From: an uncultured Caulobacter sp.
Lineage (GTDB): Bacteria; Pseudomonadota; Alphaproteobacteria; Caulobacterales; Caulobacteraceae
Length of the DNA stretch: 6,119 nt
Assembly: GCA_937991555.1 (NCBI GenBank)
Contig: CALKHU010000194.1
Location: 1-6,119 of the forward strand
Reading direction: 5' to 3'
Positions 5,558-6,119 of this stretch are shown here, one piece after another. The position numbers were made by a program, and so were the translations under genes. How positions within the stretch are numbered: the first letter of the stretch is position 1; each line of letters begins with the position of its first letter. The notes beneath the pieces are model-generated. The model was not told where the DNA came from. It ran no database searches and saw only the letters and a list, made by a program, of their open reading frames with translations.

Positions 5558-6119
5558 ATGCAGCACCGTCCCCTCGGCCGCAGCGGCCTCTCCATCGCTC
5601 CGCTGATGCTGGGCGGCAACGTGTTCGGCTGGACGGCCGACGAGGCGACCTCGCACGCCGTCCTCGACGCCTTCGTCGGCGCCGGCTTCAACGCCGTCGA
5701 CACGGCCGACGTCTACTCGGCCTGGGTCCCGGGTCACACCGGCGGCGAGTCGGAGATGGTGATCGGAACCTGGCTGAAGCGCCGGGGCCGGCGCGACGAC
5801 GTCGTGATCGCCACCAAGGTCGGGATGTGGCCGGCACAGCCCGGCCTGCGGGCGGCCAACATCATCGCCGCCTGCGAGGGCAGCCTCAAGCGGCTGCAAA
5901 CCGACTACATCGACCTGTACCAGTCCCACCGCGACGACGCCGACGCGCCGCAGGCGGAGACGGCCGAGGCCTTCGGCCGGCTGGTCCGCGACGGCAAGGT
6001 GCGGGCGATCGGGGCCAGCAACTTCGACGCGGGCCGCCTGGGCTCCGCCCTGGACATCGCCGAGGCGGCCGGCCTGCCGCGCTACGACACCCTGCAGCCC
6101 GCCTACAACCTGATGGACC
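5558..6119 (+). CDS. aldo/keto reductase, N-terminal 187 residues (runs off right edge)
   Basis: An NADPH-dependent oxidoreductase of the TIM-barrel aldo/keto reductase superfamily, reducing aldehydes or ketones to alcohols. Reading is open from the ATG at 5558 to the window edge, giving 187 full codons of an expected 310 to 350. The opening HRPLGRSGLSIAPLMLGGNVFGW is typical of the family's bacterial YajO/Tas-like branch. The catalytic tetrad is complete: D48 and Y53 (NAVDTADVYS), K87 (ATKVG), H124 (LYQSH). Other family marks are GGESEMVIGTWL (62-73), LKRLQTDYIDLYQSH (110-124) and GKVRAIGASNF (146-156). GGAG sits 6 nt before the ATG. Only 29 nt lie between the upstream repeat and the start, leaving little room for a separate promoter, so it is probably transcribed with the GMC gene. 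The C-terminal cofactor-binding residues are outside the window. Confidence 0.92.
   Translation, partial: MQHRPLGRSGLSIAPLMLGGNVFGWTADEATSHAVLDAFVGAGFNAVDTADVYSAWVPGHTGGESEMVIGTWLKRRGRRDDVVIATKVGMWPAQPGLRAANIIAACEGSLKRLQTDYIDLYQSHRDDADAPQAETAEAFGRLVRDGKVRAIGASNFDAGRLGSALDIAEAAGLPRYDTLQPAYNLMD

Overview
The window is very GC-rich and carries alphaproteobacterial signatures: frequent GTG starts, a Lys/Arg/Gly-rich tailed RhlE helicase, and a TTCGACACGC...GGATGAC inverted repeat. I recall similar repeats between genes in Caulobacterales and sphingomonads. My best guess is Caulobacteraceae (Caulobacter, Phenylobacterium or Brevundimonas). This is inference from sequence style, not a database result.

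Layout, left to right. (1) Minus strand, cut by the left edge: the first 36 residues of an exported protein (signal peptide, then a proline-rich start). (2) Minus strand: a complete RhlE-type DEAD-box RNA helicase, preceded by a possible promoter and a roughly 185-nt leader rich in inverted repeats. (3) Minus strand: a 134-residue exported protein of unknown function with four cysteines. It starts at a GTG that overlaps the stop of a 16-codon, arginine-rich small ORF, and that small ORF has a near-perfect ribosome binding site. (4) Minus strand: a two-gene operon with a GTGA overlap. It encodes a Tat-signal ABM (antibiotic biosynthesis monooxygenase)-fold protein and then an exported six-cysteine protein of unknown function. 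(5) A divergent intergenic region of about 160 bp holding two perfect inverted repeats. (6) Plus strand: a complete GMC-family FAD oxidoreductase (choline/alcohol dehydrogenase-like). A REP-like cloverleaf repeat follows it, then an aldo/keto reductase cut by the right edge.

How they may work together. The GMC oxidoreductase and the aldo/keto reductase both interconvert alcohols and carbonyls. Only 29 nt separate the repeat from the reductase start, so they may be co-transcribed. The divergent ABM operon shares their control region and could share a regulator. The helicase is housekeeping RNA metabolism and looks independent. I see no tRNA, rRNA, CRISPR array, insertion sequence, phage or obvious defence genes. 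The least explained parts are the coupled small ORF, the two exported cysteine-containing proteins, the possible operators and the helicase leader.
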